Positions 7,051-12,620 of a DNA stretch of 13,852 bases are shown here, in pieces. The stretch comes from Vulcanimicrobiota bacterium. GTDB taxonomy: Bacteria > Vulcanimicrobiota > Vulcanimicrobiia > Vulcanimicrobiales > Vulcanimicrobiaceae. The first letter of the stretch is position 1. Every line of letters begins with the position of its first letter. The notes beneath the pieces were generated by a model. The model saw only the letters and a list, made by a program, of their open reading frames with translations. It did no database searches and had not been told where the DNA came from. The stretch lies in the NCBI GenBank assembly GCA_003155175.1, contig PMFP01000056.1, positions 1-13,852 on the forward strand. The letters run 5' to 3'. The position numbers were made by a program, and so were the translations under genes.

Positions 7051-7788
7051 CTAGAGCGCGAACGTGCGCTCGACGACGGCGCCGGGCGCGCCGAGTTTAC
7101 CCAAACTCTTACCGTCGACGACGACGTCGACCGCGCCGGCGTTGCCAAGCCGGATCGTTGCGGTCTTGCCGTGGAACGTCCGGTTGGTCCCGGCCGGGAA
7201 CGTCCCATCAATGCTAGCATTGCCGTCAACCGTCACGCTCAGCCATGAGGGGCCGTCCAGGCGCAGTTGAAGCGTCTGCGCCACCGGCGCCGGCGAGACG
7301 GCCGGGGAGGGGTGCGGGGAGGCCACGGCGGGCGCGGCCGTCGGGCTCGCGACGGCAACCGCGACGGGCGGCGCCGACTTAGCGCGGAGCGCGACTTCGT
7401 TATATACGACGAAAGCCACCAAGGCGACCGCGACGAGCGACAAACCCCAAATGACGATGGCCGACGTCCGCCGGCGCCCGGGGTCGCCGCCGCCGTCCTC
7501 AAAGCCGGATTCGCGAACGCGCGACCCGCCGTCGGACCCGCCCGAGGGGGCCGCTTCTCCGGCGTCGCTTCGGTACTCCCGGACCACCTCGTCCTTATCC
7601 AAGTCCAGGAATTTCGCGTAGGTCCGCAAGAAGCCGACGATGTAGACGGGAGCGCCGATCTCGCGCCAATTCTCGTCCTCGATCGCCTCAAGATAGAGCG
7701 ATCGAATCCGAATCTGCTCGGCAGCCTCGGACAGGGACAGCCCGCGTGCCTCGCGCGCGGCTCGAAATCGATCGCCCAGACCTGGCAT
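7051..7788 (-). CDS. rodZ: RodZ-like cell-shape protein (HTH domain, transmembrane helix, periplasmic beta domain)
   Basis: RodZ links the MreB cytoskeleton to the membrane and peptidoglycan synthesis machinery. The 245-residue product has an N-terminal Cro/Xre-like helix-turn-helix domain at about 3-72 (LGDRFRAAREARGLSLSEAA, then YLEAIEDENW and the family motif PVYIVGFLRTYAKFLDLD), a Gly/Ser/Arg-rich juxtamembrane stretch (78-107), one transmembrane helix at about 109-128, an Ala/Pro/Ser linker (136-168), and a C-terminal beta domain of the DUF4115 type (171-245, LQLRLDGPSWLSVTVDG). The HTH in this family binds MreB rather than acting only as a DNA reader. The ATG at 7786-7788 is fixed by an in-frame TAA at 7801-7803. 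There is no Shine-Dalgarno sequence; a hairpin occupies that position. It is probably the first gene of the operon running to secA. Confidence 0.9.
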   Translation of the reverse strand: MPGLGDRFRAAREARGLSLSEAAEQIRIRSLYLEAIEDENWREIGAPVYIVGFLRTYAKFLDLDKDEVVREYRSDAGEAAPSGGSDGGSRVRESGFEDGGGDPGRRRTSAIVIWGLSLVAVALVAFVVYNEVALRAKSAPPVAVAVASPTAAPAVASPHPSPAVSPAPVAQTLQLRLDGPSWLSVTVDGNASIDGTFPAGTNRTFHGKTATIRLGNAGAVDVVVDGKSLGKLGAPGAVVERTFAL

Positions 7789-7790
7789 TT

Positions 7791-7808
7791 GGGGCTTCTG
7801 TTAGCCCC
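7791..7808. other. Inverted repeat/hairpin directly before rodZ start
   Basis: GGGGCT (7791-7796) pairs perfectly with AGCCCC (7803-7808) around a six-base loop. In rodZ mRNA the stem would end two bases before the ATG, taking the place of the Shine-Dalgarno sequence. On the plus strand there is no T-run after it, so it is not an intrinsic terminator. It may be a translation-control hairpin, an operator for a dimeric regulator, or chance in GC-rich DNA. Confidence 0.55.
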
Positions 7809-7828
7809 GACCTACTGTTATCCTGTCC

Positions 7829-7833
7829 GGAGA
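7829..7833 (+). promoter_or_regulatory. Ribosome binding site of mnmA (GGAGA)
   Basis: GGAGA lies three bases before the ATG at 7837-7839. It selects this start over in-frame upstream codons, because the frame is open far upstream, antisense to rodZ. Confidence 0.7.
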
Positions 7834-7836
7834 ACG

Positions 7837-8916
7837 ATGCAGAAAACGCGCGTAATTGCCGCGATGAGCGGCGGAGTTGACTCGGCCGTCGCCGCCGGCC
7901 TCCTTGTGGAGGCGGGCTACGACGTCGTGGGCGTCACGATGAAGATGTACGCGCCGACGCGGGCGCCGCACGCGAAGAGCTGTTGCGGAATCGACGACTT
8001 CGACGACGCGCGCCGGAGCGCGGCGGCGCTCGGAATCCCGCATTACGTCCTGAACTTCGAAGAGGCGTTCCGGCGCAACGTCATGCAGCGCTTCGCCGAC
8101 GACTACGCGCTCGGCCGCACGCCCAACCCGTGCGTGTCTTGCAACAACTTCGTCAAACTCGGTACGCTGCGCGAGTACGCCGATCGTCTCGGGGCGCGTT
8201 ACGTTGCGACCGGACATTACGCACGCGTCGAGCATCGCGACGATGGACCGCATCTCTTCCGCAGCCCACACGCCAAGGATCAAGCCTACGCCCTCGCCCA
8301 GCTCGCGCCCGGCCAACTCGCGACGCTGCTGTTGCCGCTGGGCGAGATCGACAAAGCGACGACTCGCAACCACGCGCAGCGCATGGGACTTCCCGTGCAC
8401 GACAAGGTCGAATCTCAGGACATCTGTTTCGTCGAGGGCGGCGACTACCGCGACGTCCTGGCCCGCATGGGAACCGTCGTGGACCGCCCCGGAGACATGG
8501 TGGACGCGCGCGGCGAAAAAGTGGCCGAGCACGCGGGCATCGCGGGATACACGGTGGGCCAGCGCTCGCGCATCGGCGGCACGCGCGACGGTGCGCGCTA
8601 CGTCACGCGCATCGAAGCGTCGACGAACACGATCGTCATCGGCCGCGAGGACGAACTCTCCGCAAACGGCCTAATCGCCGACGAAGTCAATCTCATCCGC
8701 CCGGAGCGCTTCGCGCGGCCCGGCGCGCCGGTCCTGGCCATGGTGCGCTACCGCGCCGAGCCCAGCCCCGCGCTCGTAACCGTTTCGAACGACGGCACGC
8801 TGAAGTTGGAGTTCGAAAAGCCGTTGCGCGCGGTCGCGCCGGGACAACTCGTCGCCCTGTTCGACCCCGCCGGCGAAGAAGCGCTAGGCGCCGCAACGAT
8901 CCGGGAAGCGCTCTAA
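7837..8916 (+). CDS. mnmA: tRNA-specific 2-thiouridylase MnmA
   Basis: MnmA puts sulfur on C2 of the wobble uridine in tRNAs for Glu, Gln and Lys, using ATP and a persulfide relay. The 359-residue product carries the PP-loop ATP motif SGGVDS at 11-16, the first catalytic cysteine in NPCVSCN (Cys99), the second in SQDICFV (Cys197), GHYARV at 126-131 and KDQAYAL at 147-153, followed by the central and C-terminal beta-barrel domains (AGYTVGQRSRIG, then MVRYRAEPSPA). The ATG at 7837 is chosen because GGAGA lies just upstream and the family begins with a short strand leading into the PP-loop; the open frame upstream overlaps rodZ antisense and has no family similarity. It is the only plus-strand gene here; its stop at 8914-8916 touches the mqnC stop. 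Confidence 0.97.
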   Translation: MQKTRVIAAMSGGVDSAVAAGLLVEAGYDVVGVTMKMYAPTRAPHAKSCCGIDDFDDARRSAAALGIPHYVLNFEEAFRRNVMQRFADDYALGRTPNPCVSCNNFVKLGTLREYADRLGARYVATGHYARVEHRDDGPHLFRSPHAKDQAYALAQLAPGQLATLLLPLGEIDKATTRNHAQRMGLPVHDKVESQDICFVEGGDYRDVLARMGTVVDRPGDMVDARGEKVAEHAGIAGYTVGQRSRIGGTRDGARYVTRIEASTNTIVIGREDELSANGLIADEVNLIRPERFARPGAPVLAMVRYRAEPSPALVTVSNDGTLKLEFEKPLRAVAPGQLVALFDPAGEEALGAATIREAL

Positions 8917-10005
8917 CTACGAGGCGGTGGCCAGCGCGACGTCGTGGCGCAAATTCCAGTACGTGTCGCGAATGACGGGCCGGAAGCCGGCGCCGATGAT
9001 GGTCTTCTCGAGATCGCGGCGCGTCGCTTCGTTGGTCGAGCCGGCGTCGTGCACGACTTGCTCTTCGATGATCGTTCCGCCCATGTCGTCGCACCCGTAG
9101 AACAGGGCGAGCTGGCCGAGCTTCATGCCGGGCGTGAGCCAGGAGGCTTGCAGGTGCGGAAAGTTATCGAGGTAGAGGCGCGAGATCGCGAGCACGCGCA
9201 GATACTCCAGGCCCATCGCTTCCTTACCGCGCAGCGGCGTCTTGAACGGCACGTAGTACCACGGAATGAAGGCGGTGAAGCCGCCGGTCTCGTCCTGCAG
9301 TTCCCGAAGGACGTTCATGTGCTCGATGCGTTCCTCTTCGGTTTCGATCGAACCGAACATCATCGTGGCCGTCGTCGGCATGCCCAGCAGCTGCGCCTCG
9401 CGCATGACGCCGAGCCACGCATCCGGCTTGATCTTACGCGCCGAGATGCGCTTGCGGACGCGCTCGACGAGAATCTCTGCGCCGGCGCCCGGCAGCGATT
9501 TCATCCCGGCGGCCTGCAGGCGTCCGAGCACCTCGCGCACGGGCAGCCCCTCCACGGTCGAAAGGCCGACGACTTCCGAGACGGAGAGCGAGTGAATGTC
9601 CACGTCCGGATACTCGGCCGCGACGCGCCGGAACAGGCGCTCGAACCACTCCAGGCCGATCTCCGGATTGACGCCGCCCTGAATCATGATTTGCGAGGCG
9701 CCCTGGTCGGCGGCAAATTTCACGCGCTCGAGCACCATGTCGTGCGTCATCGTGTGGCCCTCTTTGTGCTTCTCGGGCCGGAAGAACGCGCAGAACGTGC
9801 AGTGGACGTTGCAGACGTTCGTGTAGTTGATGGTCGTGTCGATCACGTAGGTCACGACGTCGCCGGGAAAGAGCTGCATCCGCCGCGCGTGCGCCGCGCG
9901 ACCGAGTTCGTGCAGGTCGCCCTCGCGATAGAGACGCACGCCTTCGTCAAACGACAGGCGGCCGCCGGTCGCGGCTTTATCGATCAGGTTAGCGAGAGAC
10001 GACAC
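8917..10005 (-). CDS. mqnC: Cyclic dehypoxanthinyl futalosine synthase MqnC (radical SAM)
   Basis: MqnC closes dehypoxanthine futalosine into its spirocyclic form in the futalosine pathway to menaquinone. The 362-residue product has the radical SAM cluster motif C65-x3-C69-x2-C72 in NYTNVCNVHCTFCAFFRP, the substrate-proximal QIMIQGGVNPEIGLEWF segment, LPGAGAEIL, and FIPWYYVPFKTPLRG, which fit MqnC better than MqnE or the F420 enzymes CofG/CofH. The GTG start at 10003-10005 is chosen because a strong GGAGG lies six bases upstream; it overlaps the end of mqnA by 17 bases. The gene order mqnE-mqnA-mqnC puts three pathway enzymes together; mqnD and the nucleosidase/deaminase step are not in this window. 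The stop at 8917-8919 abuts the mnmA stop without spacer. Confidence 0.95.
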   Translation of the reverse strand: MSSLANLIDKAATGGRLSFDEGVRLYREGDLHELGRAAHARRMQLFPGDVVTYVIDTTINYTNVCNVHCTFCAFFRPEKHKEGHTMTHDMVLERVKFAADQGASQIMIQGGVNPEIGLEWFERLFRRVAAEYPDVDIHSLSVSEVVGLSTVEGLPVREVLGRLQAAGMKSLPGAGAEILVERVRKRISARKIKPDAWLGVMREAQLLGMPTTATMMFGSIETEEERIEHMNVLRELQDETGGFTAFIPWYYVPFKTPLRGKEAMGLEYLRVLAISRLYLDNFPHLQASWLTPGMKLGQLALFYGCDDMGGTIIEEQVVHDAGSTNEATRRDLEKTIIGAGFRPVIRDTYWNLRHDVALATAS

Positions 10006-10828
10006 CGATGGCCTCCGGAACGGTCGACGGGATCCCGGCCAGCGCGCCGATGGCGTTGAGCTCGCGGCAGAATGCCGCCAGCCCGCCCTGCGCAGCCGAG
10101 TGAAACGTGAAATTCAGCTTGCCATAGTACGTCTCGTAGAATCCGGCCGGGCGCGGGCACGCGAGCTGCGCGCGTTCGACCACGGTCTCGACGTGCGACC
10201 GCGACCACGTGTAGGAGTCGGTCAGCGCGTGCATGCACGCGCGAACCGCTTCCGGATCCCGCTCGTACGCGTCGCGACGGGCCGCCCACACGGCGAAGAC
10301 GGTCTGTTCTCCGGTCCACTCGTGCCACAGGCGGCCCAGGTCGTAGACGCGTCCGGGCATTTCGAGCAACGCGTCGATCGCGCGATCGCCGATGAGGAGG
10401 GCCGGATCGCCGGCGCGAGCGCGAGCCAGCGGATCGGCTTCGGTGACGTACTGCGGCTTGACGCCGTAACGGCGCTCCAGCAGCACGCGCATTAAGTTAA
10501 AGCCGCTAGCGGATTCTAGCGTCGCGAAAATCTTCGAGCCGTCCAGCAACGCCGGAGGTTTCTCGGACACGAGAACGACCGAAACGACCTCGTCGCGCGC
10601 TCCGATGCAGAGATCGGGGAGCAAAACGAGCTCCGATGCGTTCTTCGCCCAGGCGAACGCGCTGACCGGGCTGAGGTCGAGCTCGCCACCGAGCAGCATC
10701 GCGTTCAGGCGCGCGGGAACGTCGGCGTGCAACGATCCGGGATACGCGATCGTCCCGGCGTCGAACGCGGCGTAGATCGGCAGGTCGTTGGTGTAACGGA
10801 TGCGGCCGCAGCGCAGGGCGTGGGTCAC
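9989..10828 (-). CDS. mqnA: Chorismate dehydratase MqnA
   Basis: MqnA dehydrates chorismate to 3-[(1-carboxyvinyl)oxy]benzoate, the first step of the futalosine pathway. The 279-residue product has the periplasmic-binding-protein-like fold of the family. It begins with GRIRYTNDLPIYAAF, followed by LLGGELDLSPVSAFAW, the mid-protein LLIGDRAID (145-152), DLGRLWHEWTGEQTVFAVWA (163-182), and PAGFYETYYGKLNFTF (227-242). The start is a GTG at 10826-10828 whose last two bases belong to the TGA stop of mqnE (GTGA overlap), the usual sign of translational coupling. The frame stays open upstream across mqnE, but that extension is an out-of-frame shadow with low-complexity Arg-rich content and no family similarity. 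Its end overlaps the mqnC start by 17 bases. Confidence 0.94.
   Translation of the reverse strand: MTHALRCGRIRYTNDLPIYAAFDAGTIAYPGSLHADVPARLNAMLLGGELDLSPVSAFAWAKNASELVLLPDLCIGARDEVVSVVLVSEKPPALLDGSKIFATLESASGFNLMRVLLERRYGVKPQYVTEADPLARARAGDPALLIGDRAIDALLEMPGRVYDLGRLWHEWTGEQTVFAVWAARRDAYERDPEAVRACMHALTDSYTWSRSHVETVVERAQLACPRPAGFYETYYGKLNFTFHSAAQGGLAAFCRELNAIGALAGIPSTVPEAIGVVSR
10012..10016 (-). promoter_or_regulatory. Ribosome binding site of mqnC (GGAGG)
   Basis: GGAGG on the minus strand, inside the 3' end of mqnA, lies six bases before the GTG at 10003-10005 and decides the mqnC start. Confidence 0.8.
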
Positions 10829-11964
10829 GCCTCGACGAGTACGCGCTCGAGCTCCAGCTCGGGCGGCGCCCAGTCGTAGGGAAATTCGTCGTACGTCGAG
10901 TTGCGGCGGACCGGGACGTAGCCCGCGCCCTCGATCAGACGGCGGAACTCGCGGTCGTCCACGTACTGGCCCGACTGCGTTCCCGACGAATGGTAAATCA
11001 TCTCTCGATCGGTCGAGCCGTGCGTGCCGTCCATATCGTCGGCGCCGAACTGCAGTGCGACCTGGCAAACCTTCAGACCTTGAATCATCCAATACGCCTT
11101 GATGTGGTCGAAATTGTCGAGCATCAGTCGCGCGACGGCGAACGTCCGGATGTCGTCCAGCCCGCTCGTCCAACCGCAATCGCTCATCTCGTTTCCGTCC
11201 GGATGGAACGCCAGCGGAATGAACGCGTTGAAACCGTGAACGCGCGCCTGGGACTCGCGCAGGCGAATCATGTGGTCGAGACGGTCTTCGAGCGACTCGA
11301 CGTGCCCGTAGAGCATCGTCGCGTTGCTGGCGACGCCCTGACGGTGCAGCTCCTCGTGAATGGCAATCCAGTTTTCGCTGCTGACCTTGTTCGGACAGAT
11401 CTTCTTGCGCGTCTCCTCGGCGAGGATTTCGGCGGCCCCGCCGTTGACGTTGTCCAGACCGGCGTCCTTGAGCGTCTTGACGATCTCGGGGAAGCCCAGA
11501 CGGTGCCGGCGCGCCATGTATTCGATCTCGGCGGCCGTGAAGAGCGAGAGCTGGACGTGCGGCAGCGCCTCTTTGAAGCGCCGCATGAGCGGAAGCCAGT
11601 AGTCCAGCGAGAGCTGGCGCGGGTCGTGACCGCCGACGATGTGGATCTGGTTGAAGTTGGTTCCGGTCTCGAGCGCCTTCTCGAAAACCTGGTCGGCCGT
11701 CATGCGAAAGACGCGCCCCGGTTCCTTGAACTCGTCGGCCGCGAACGAACAGAACTTGCACGCGGCGAAGCACACGTTCGTGGAGTTGATGTAACGGTTG
11801 AGTACGTAAAAGACTTTGTTCCCGCTCTTGCGCTCTTTCTGCTTGCGCGCCAGGCGGCCCAACGTGTGGATGTCCGGCGTGCGGTAAAGCGCGAGTCCGT
11901 CGGCGAGCGAAAGCGATACGCCCGACTCCACCTTTTCTTCAATATCGATCAACGCGTGCTGCAT
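10825..11964 (-). CDS. mqnE: Aminodeoxyfutalosine synthase MqnE (radical SAM)
   Basis: MqnE joins the MqnA product to adenosine from S-adenosylmethionine to give 6-amino-6-deoxyfutalosine. The 379-residue product carries C65-x3-C69-x2-C72 in NSTNVCFAACKFCSF, the IHIVGGHDPRQLSLDYW segment, NVNGGAAEILAEETR near 180, NATMLYGHVES, AFIPLAFHP and ADDMDGTHGSTDREMIYH, a pattern matching MqnE rather than MqnC. I chose the ATG at 11962-11964 because AAGGAG lies nine bases upstream; a GTG-type start 17 codons earlier would overlap the phosphatase gene by 26 bases and adds no conserved sequence. The TGA stop overlaps the mqnA GTG by four bases. The gene follows the PAP2 gene by 25 bases, so the mqn genes may share the ftsK transcript or have a promoter inside the PAP2 gene. 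Confidence 0.95.
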   Translation of the reverse strand: MQHALIDIEEKVESGVSLSLADGLALYRTPDIHTLGRLARKQKERKSGNKVFYVLNRYINSTNVCFAACKFCSFAADEFKEPGRVFRMTADQVFEKALETGTNFNQIHIVGGHDPRQLSLDYWLPLMRRFKEALPHVQLSLFTAAEIEYMARRHRLGFPEIVKTLKDAGLDNVNGGAAEILAEETRKKICPNKVSSENWIAIHEELHRQGVASNATMLYGHVESLEDRLDHMIRLRESQARVHGFNAFIPLAFHPDGNEMSDCGWTSGLDDIRTFAVARLMLDNFDHIKAYWMIQGLKVCQVALQFGADDMDGTHGSTDREMIYHSSGTQSGQYVDDREFRRLIEGAGYVPVRRNSTYDEFPYDWAPPELELERVLVEA

Positions 11965-11973
11965 AGAGTCCGG

Positions 11974-11979
11974 CTCCTT
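11974..11979 (-). promoter_or_regulatory. Ribosome binding site of mqnE (AAGGAG)
   Basis: A consensus AAGGAG on the minus strand lies nine bases before the ATG at 11962-11964, in the short gap after the phosphatase gene. It supports this ATG over a longer reading starting at 12015. Confidence 0.8.
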
Positions 11980-11989
11980 CTCGTAAACT

Positions 11990-12613
11990 CTACGTGCGCC
12001 CCGCAGGCTCGCCAAAGACGTTTATCGGGAGCACCGCGGCGCCGGCCGCCACCAAGGCAACCGCGAGCAGCGCCCCGCCCGCGACGTCGGTAACGTAATG
12101 GGCGCCCAGCGCGAGCCGACCCCAGCAGATGGCCAAGGCAAGCACGGCGCACGCCGCGGCCAGGAGGCGGCCATACGCGATGCCGCTGCGCCACAAGAAC
12201 ACCGCCCAGAGCAGATAGAAACCGGTCGCGATGGCGGCGTGCGAGCTCGGGAACGAGTAGGCCGTCTCGTGCCGGACGATCCAGTCCAGGCGGCGAGGGC
12301 GCGCGAAGACGAGCTGGGCCAGCGTTGCCACGAGCCAGCACGTAACGAGCGCCGCGATGCTGAAGTAGATCCGCTCCCGCCATTCCGGCAGCCGCCATGC
12401 GACGGCCAGAAGCGCCAGGCACAGCGGAACGAGGATTTGCGGATAGCCCAGCCACGTTGCCCACCAAGCCAGGAGAGCGCCGTGGCCCACGATTGCGCGC
12501 TCGTACCGAATCCAAGGCGACGGCTCGCCGAAGTCCGTGATGAAAAGCCCGAGGGCAATGAAAAGGTTCAACGCGGCGATCGCCGTCAGCGCCGCGGCGA
12601 GTTGCTTGGACAC
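11990..12613 (-). CDS. PAP2-family integral membrane phosphatase
   Basis: The 207-residue product has about five or six hydrophobic helices (roughly 5-25, 45-72, 83-104, 125-140, 149-168 and 178-197) and the phosphatase signature of type 2 phosphatidic acid phosphatases: ARPRR around 104-108 (end of motif 1), FPSSHAA at 121-127 with His125 (motif 2), and GRLALGAHYVTD at 165-176 with Arg166, His172 and Asp176 (motif 3). The family removes phosphate from lipids such as undecaprenyl pyrophosphate or phosphatidylglycerol phosphate, active site facing outward. Motif 1 is degenerate: the lysine seven residues before the RP arginine is Leu98. The GTG start at 12611-12613 is limited by an in-frame TAA at 12626-12628 and lies seven bases after the ftsK stop; no good Shine-Dalgarno sequence is seen. 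The substrate cannot be assigned. Confidence 0.88.
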   Translation of the reverse strand: MSKQLAAALTAIAALNLFIALGLFITDFGEPSPWIRYERAIVGHGALLAWWATWLGYPQILVPLCLALLAVAWRLPEWRERIYFSIAALVTCWLVATLAQLVFARPRRLDWIVRHETAYSFPSSHAAIATGFYLLWAVFLWRSGIAYGRLLAAACAVLALAICWGRLALGAHYVTDVAGGALLAVALVAAGAAVLPINVFGEPAGRT

Positions 12614-12620
12614 GCGCGGC

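Larger units (their letters stand above)
7789..7836. promoter_or_regulatory. Divergent rodZ/mnmA intergenic region, probable promoters
   Basis: These 48 bases separate the divergent rodZ and mnmA starts and must contain or adjoin the promoters of both. Only weak candidates are visible. For mnmA, TTGGGG (7789-7794) and TACTGT (7813-7818) are 18 bases apart. For rodZ, a minus-strand GATAAC at about 7819-7824 could be a -10 element, with its -35 inside the start of mnmA. Neither is a good match to the sigma-70 consensus, so the exact promoters are not supported; the assignment rests on gene arrangement. Confidence 0.45.

Noticed and set aside
7791..7808. Hairpin as an intrinsic terminator
   Set aside because: No T-run follows the stem on either strand, and both flanking genes start, rather than end, here.
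7267..7836. N-terminal extension of mnmA by about 190 codons
   Set aside because: The extension is antisense to rodZ and Arg/Gly-rich. The ATG at 7837 has a good ribosome site and the normal MnmA beginning.
8917..10005. CofG/CofH (F420 synthesis) as the identity of the radical SAM genes
   Set aside because: Both radical SAM genes flank mqnA and have segments typical of MqnC and MqnE; no other F420 gene is present.
8944..10059. Plus-strand open frame of 371 codons opposite mqnC
   Set aside because: No family pattern is visible, and mqnC on the other strand carries the radical SAM cysteines and conserved segments.
9989..11773. A 594-codon frame suggesting an mqnA fusion protein
   Set aside because: Only the last 279 codons resemble MqnA. 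The upstream part is an Arg-rich out-of-frame reading of mqnE, whose own frame is fully conserved.
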